A stretch of DNA of 8,187 bases from NCBI GenBank assembly GCA_021810175.1, contig JAJZJJ010000102.1, positions 1 to 8,187 on the forward strand, in the 5' to 3' direction. The notes beneath the pieces are model-generated. The model made no database searches and was not told the DNA's origin. It saw only the letters and a list, made by a program, of their open reading frames with translations. Source of the stretch: Acidobacteriota bacterium (GTDB lineage: Bacteria; Acidobacteriota; Terriglobia; Terriglobales; Acidobacteriaceae). This document shows positions 6,569-8,187 of the stretch, piece by piece. A program made the translations under genes and the position numbers. The stretch's first letter is position 1; the number at the start of each line of letters is the position of its first letter.

Positions 6569-6597
6569 AAGATACGCGGGGGGGGGGTATCTGTCAA
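6569..6597 (-). promoter_or_regulatory. Sigma70-type promoter of the S53 peptidase with a poly-C spacer
   Basis: On the minus strand a perfect -35 box TTGACA (6597-6592) is followed by exactly 17 bases and then TATCTT (6574-6569), a 4/6 match to TATAAT. The spacer reads GATA, ten C residues, GCG. Transcription would start near 6562 and give a leader of about 120 bases to the ATG at 6442. No other convincing promoter is seen for this gene. Confidence 0.6.
6578..6587. repeat. G10/C10 homopolymer tract
   Basis: Ten consecutive G on the plus strand, flanked by the inverted pentamers GATAC (6571-6575) and GTATC (6587-6591, sharing the last G). It fills most of the spacer of the peptidase promoter. 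Long single-base runs change length by slipped-strand replication. Confidence 0.9.
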
Positions 6598-6771
6598 TAG
6601 CTTGGAGAATAATTACAATGTTGGTTACTTAAGTAGTGAAGCCATTAGTAACAATAAAATGAACGCAATGTAAGTATTCGGCAATCCACGCCGCCCCATG
6701 ACCTTCGTACCGTCCGCCCCGCCGAATTCCCTTGCTCCTGTTTCCGAGAAATGCCATCCTCGAAATCAGGG

Positions 6772-6806
6772 AAAGCTCTGTCCGCCGAATCGCGACAGAG
6801 CTTTTT
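6772..6806 (+). terminator. Orphan intrinsic terminator on the plus strand
   Basis: A perfect 11-bp stem (6772-6782 with 6794-6804, arms AAAGCTCTGTC and GACAGAGCTTT), 11-nt loop, and a TTTTT run continuing as CCTTT. No plus-strand gene lies upstream; the nearest plus gene ends at 2296. On the minus strand the tail is only TTTCCC, so the plus direction is favoured. Confidence 0.7.
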
Positions 6807-6926
6807 CCTTTCCCGGCAGCTTTATCCCGGGACTCCGCCCGGCCCAGGCCGGCTCCGGTCCACGCCTCGCTCCGGCGAGACCTCGCGCTCTTTGCCAACC
6901 CGGCTCCGCTCTGAATACAGCAGATT

Positions 6927-6962
6927 TGCCGCCTTGCGATCTGCAACCTGCTGTCTGCTGAT
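6927..6962. repeat. Degenerate heptamer repeat cluster 3
   Basis: Five units TGCCGCC, TGCGATC, TGCAACC, TGCTGTC and TGCTGAT with one extra T after the first. They fit the same loose consensus as the other clusters but are not next to a recognisable gene end. Confidence 0.5.
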
Positions 6963-7020
6963 GGTGATCAGCTGTTTGGCCACCCCATCTGCCCGCATTT
7001 GGCAGAGTTAATCCACTAAG

Positions 7021-7405
7021 CTCCACGAAATCATATGGATACGCATCTATAAGAAAGCAAAGGGCTGCGATAAGCCGCGTGGAATCATATGCTTACAGGA
7101 TCGGCACGAATCGGCCAAGCGATAAGCGATGTGGAATCATATGCGTACGGAAAATCGCGATTACCTTGGGGGGTACCCCAAAGGCAAGAATGCCCTGACT
7201 TTAGGGCACCCAGCGGCTCGATTGTTCCCCCACTTCGGCCGACAGCTGGCAGAGGTGCCTGACCGCTAACCTCCACGAAATCATATGGATACGCATCCAT
7301 GACAAAACAAAGGCCTTCGATAAACGCCATGGAATCATATGCTTACCGAAGAGACCAGAACCGCCCAAGCCGCTATGCCCTTCAGAATCAAATGCATGCG
7401 GAAAA
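7021..7405. repeat. Array of AATCATATG-cored repeats, period 52-54 bp, in two triplets 250 bp apart
   Basis: The octamer core ATCATATG starts at 7030, 7084, 7136, 7280 and 7334, with a variant ATCAAATG at 7387. Spacings are 54, 52, 144, 54 and 53 bases. Flanks are also conserved: a rough consensus is GAATCATATGCNTACGGA, preceded in several units by GCGATAAGC (7067-7075, 7119-7127; CGATAAACG at 7318). The first member of each triplet shares 27 identical bases (7021-7047 and 7271-7297). No known repeat family was recognised. Confidence 0.9.
7164..7208. other. Two adjacent hairpins between the repeat triplets
   Basis: The first is TTGGGG (7166-7171) with CCCCAA (7176-7181), overlapping the perfect palindrome GGGGTACCCC at 7170-7179. 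The second is TGCCCT (7191-7196) with AGGGCA (7203-7208) around a 6-base loop. Neither is followed by a useful T-run, so they do not look like terminators. Confidence 0.4.
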
Positions 7406-7476
7406 ACCACAAAAACCCAGGGGGCACCACCAGCAACGGAAGGGTCAGGACCGAGAAGGTGGCAGCCTCACCGACT

Positions 7477-7519
7477 CGCTACCTGCTGCCTGCTATCTGC
7501 TACCTGCTAACTCGCTGGC
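7477..7519. repeat. Degenerate heptamer repeat cluster 4
   Basis: Units CGCTACC, TGCTGCC, TGCTATC, TGCTACC, TGCTAAC and, after one extra T, CGCTGGC. The cluster ends one base before the stop codon of the acyltransferase. It gives the clearest consensus, YGCTACC. Confidence 0.8.
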
Positions 7520-7520
7520 C

Positions 7521-8187
7521 TCAGTACAGCGGCTTCTCGCCCGCCGGACGCGTCTTCCACCGCCGGTGAACCCACAGCCACTGCCCCGGATCGCGCCGCA
7601 CCGCCCCCTCAATCGCCGCCGTGAACCGAGCCGTGTTCTCCACCACGTCGGCCTCATCGTCGCCCGTCGCCGCCAGCGCAATCTCCGGCCCGAAGCGCAG
7701 CACGTACTTCCGCTCGCTCGGCTCCCACACCATGAACCCCGGCAGCACCGCCGCTCCGGTCCTCTGCGCCACCCGAGCCAGCCCGCACGCCGTGCACGCC
7801 TCCACCCCGAAGAACGGCACAAACACCCCCTGTGGAGGCGTCATGTTCGTGTCCATCAGGATCCCGACCGTCTCGCCCCGCCGCACCGCCGCCAGCAGCC
7901 TGCGGGCAAAATCGTCCTTGTGCACCACCCGGTTCCCGTGCCGGCACCGAATCCCGTTCACAAGCCGATCCACCCGCGGATTGTCCAGCCGCCGGATCAC
8001 CATCGTCATCGGGAAGCCCATCAGCGAGTGCCAGAAGCTCGAAAGCTCCCACGCGCCAAGATGCGCCGTCACAATCAGCACCCCCTTGCCGCGCTCCCGC
8101 GCCGCCAGGTAGTGCTCCAGCCCCTCGTAACGAGCGATGTCCCGGGTATTCTCCGCCGTGTACCGGCTCATCCGGCAGAACTCCGCC
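7521..8187 (-). CDS. LpxL/HtrB-family lipid A (lysophospholipid-type) acyltransferase, 5' truncated
   Basis: The frame is open to the window edge (AEFCR precedes the ATG at 8171 in frame), so that ATG is internal and about 70-80 N-terminal residues, normally with a membrane anchor, lie outside. About 221 residues are visible. The catalytic HX4E motif is present in VTAHLGAWELSSF, and IVTAHLGAWE matches the family signature. Further family marks are the NPRVDRLVNGIR segment, VGILMDTNM, GVFVPFFGVEACTACGLARVAQRTGAAVLPGF and the C-terminal PGQWLWVHRRWKTRP. Enzymes of this family add a secondary acyl chain to lipid A from acyl-ACP at the inner membrane; some relatives act on other lipids, so the exact acceptor is inferred. 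Codons are strongly G/C-ending. The stop is followed one base later by a heptamer cluster; no strong terminator was found. Confidence 0.93.
   Translation of the reverse strand, partial: AEFCRMSRYTAENTRDIARYEGLEHYLAARERGKGVLIVTAHLGAWELSSFWHSLMGFPMTMVIRRLDNPRVDRLVNGIRCRHGNRVVHKDDFARRLLAAVRRGETVGILMDTNMTPPQGVFVPFFGVEACTACGLARVAQRTGAAVLPGFMVWEPSERKYVLRFGPEIALAATGDDEADVVENTARFTAAIEGAVRRDPGQWLWVHRRWKTRPAGEKPLY

Larger units (their letters stand above)
6598..7520. other. Long intergenic region without a supported protein gene
   Basis: No open frame here has a convincing start, ribosome site or protein-like sequence. In order, the stretch holds an AT-rich segment (about 6600-6675, much lower GC than the rest), an orphan plus-strand terminator (6772-6806), a GC-rich segment with nothing recognised (6810-6920), a heptamer cluster (6927-6962), a 53-base-period repeat array (7021-7405) with hairpins in its middle, and another heptamer cluster up to the acyltransferase stop. 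Confidence 0.7.

Noticed and set aside
6698..6961. Overlapping plus-strand frames of 60-87 codons
   Set aside because: They read straight through the 6772-6806 terminator, lack ribosome sites, and are Pro/Arg/Ser-rich in all three frames, as GC-rich non-coding DNA typically is.
7021..7405. CRISPR array or integron attC sites
   Set aside because: Units are degenerate with conserved cores of about 9-20 bases, are interrupted by a 144-base gap, and no cas, integrase or cassette genes are present. The spacing does not fit repeats of 28-37 bases with unique spacers.
7085..7410. Small minus-strand frames in the repeat array encoding recurring peptides such as DAYPYDFVE
   Set aside because: The peptides recur only because the DNA repeats. 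Repeat spacings of 54, 52 and 53 bases break the reading frame between units.

Overview
The window is 8.2 kb of GC-rich chromosome holding six protein genes, two of them cut by the window edges, and one long gene-free stretch of about 1.1 kb. The organism looks like a soil Acidobacteriota (Acidobacteriaceae/Terriglobia type). This is an inference from the abundance-type gene content (secreted acid-acting S53 peptidase, kelch lipoprotein, LpxL-like acyltransferase, outer-membrane barrel protein), the strongly C-ending codons and the intergenic heptamer repeats; no rRNA or other taxonomic marker is present. The lipid A-type acyltransferase, lipobox and outer-membrane barrel do point to a diderm (Gram-negative) cell.

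Layout. At 2-868 (+) is the C-terminal five-sixths of a zinc-dependent YahK-type aldehyde/alcohol dehydrogenase, closed by a strong, probably bidirectional terminator. Convergent to it is a small outer-membrane beta-barrel protein (990-1718, -), which is divergent from a 151-residue hypothetical cytoplasmic protein (1841-2296, +). Next, on the minus strand, come a kelch-repeat lipoprotein (2537-4303) and, upstream of it, a sedolisin-family S53 peptidase with prodomain (4394-6442). These two are likely surface or secreted proteins. They lie 90 bp apart in the same direction, but a good intrinsic terminator sits between them, directly before the kelch ribosome binding site.

Upstream of the peptidase is a consensus-like sigma70 promoter whose 17-bp spacer is mostly a run of ten C residues, with a 15-bp palindrome at the predicted start of transcription. 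Beyond it lie an orphan terminator on the plus strand and an array built on AATCATATG cores spaced 52-54 bp, present as two triplets 250 bp apart. The window closes with the 3' part of an LpxL/HtrB-type acyltransferase (7521-8187, -).

Four clusters of degenerate heptamers (consensus near YGCTACC) lie in intergenic DNA, two of them starting within a few bases of a minus-strand stop codon. The most promising observations are the poly-C promoter spacer (a possible slipped-strand switch for a secreted peptidase), the 53-bp array, and the terminator squeezed between the peptidase and kelch genes. None of these was checked by a database search or computation.
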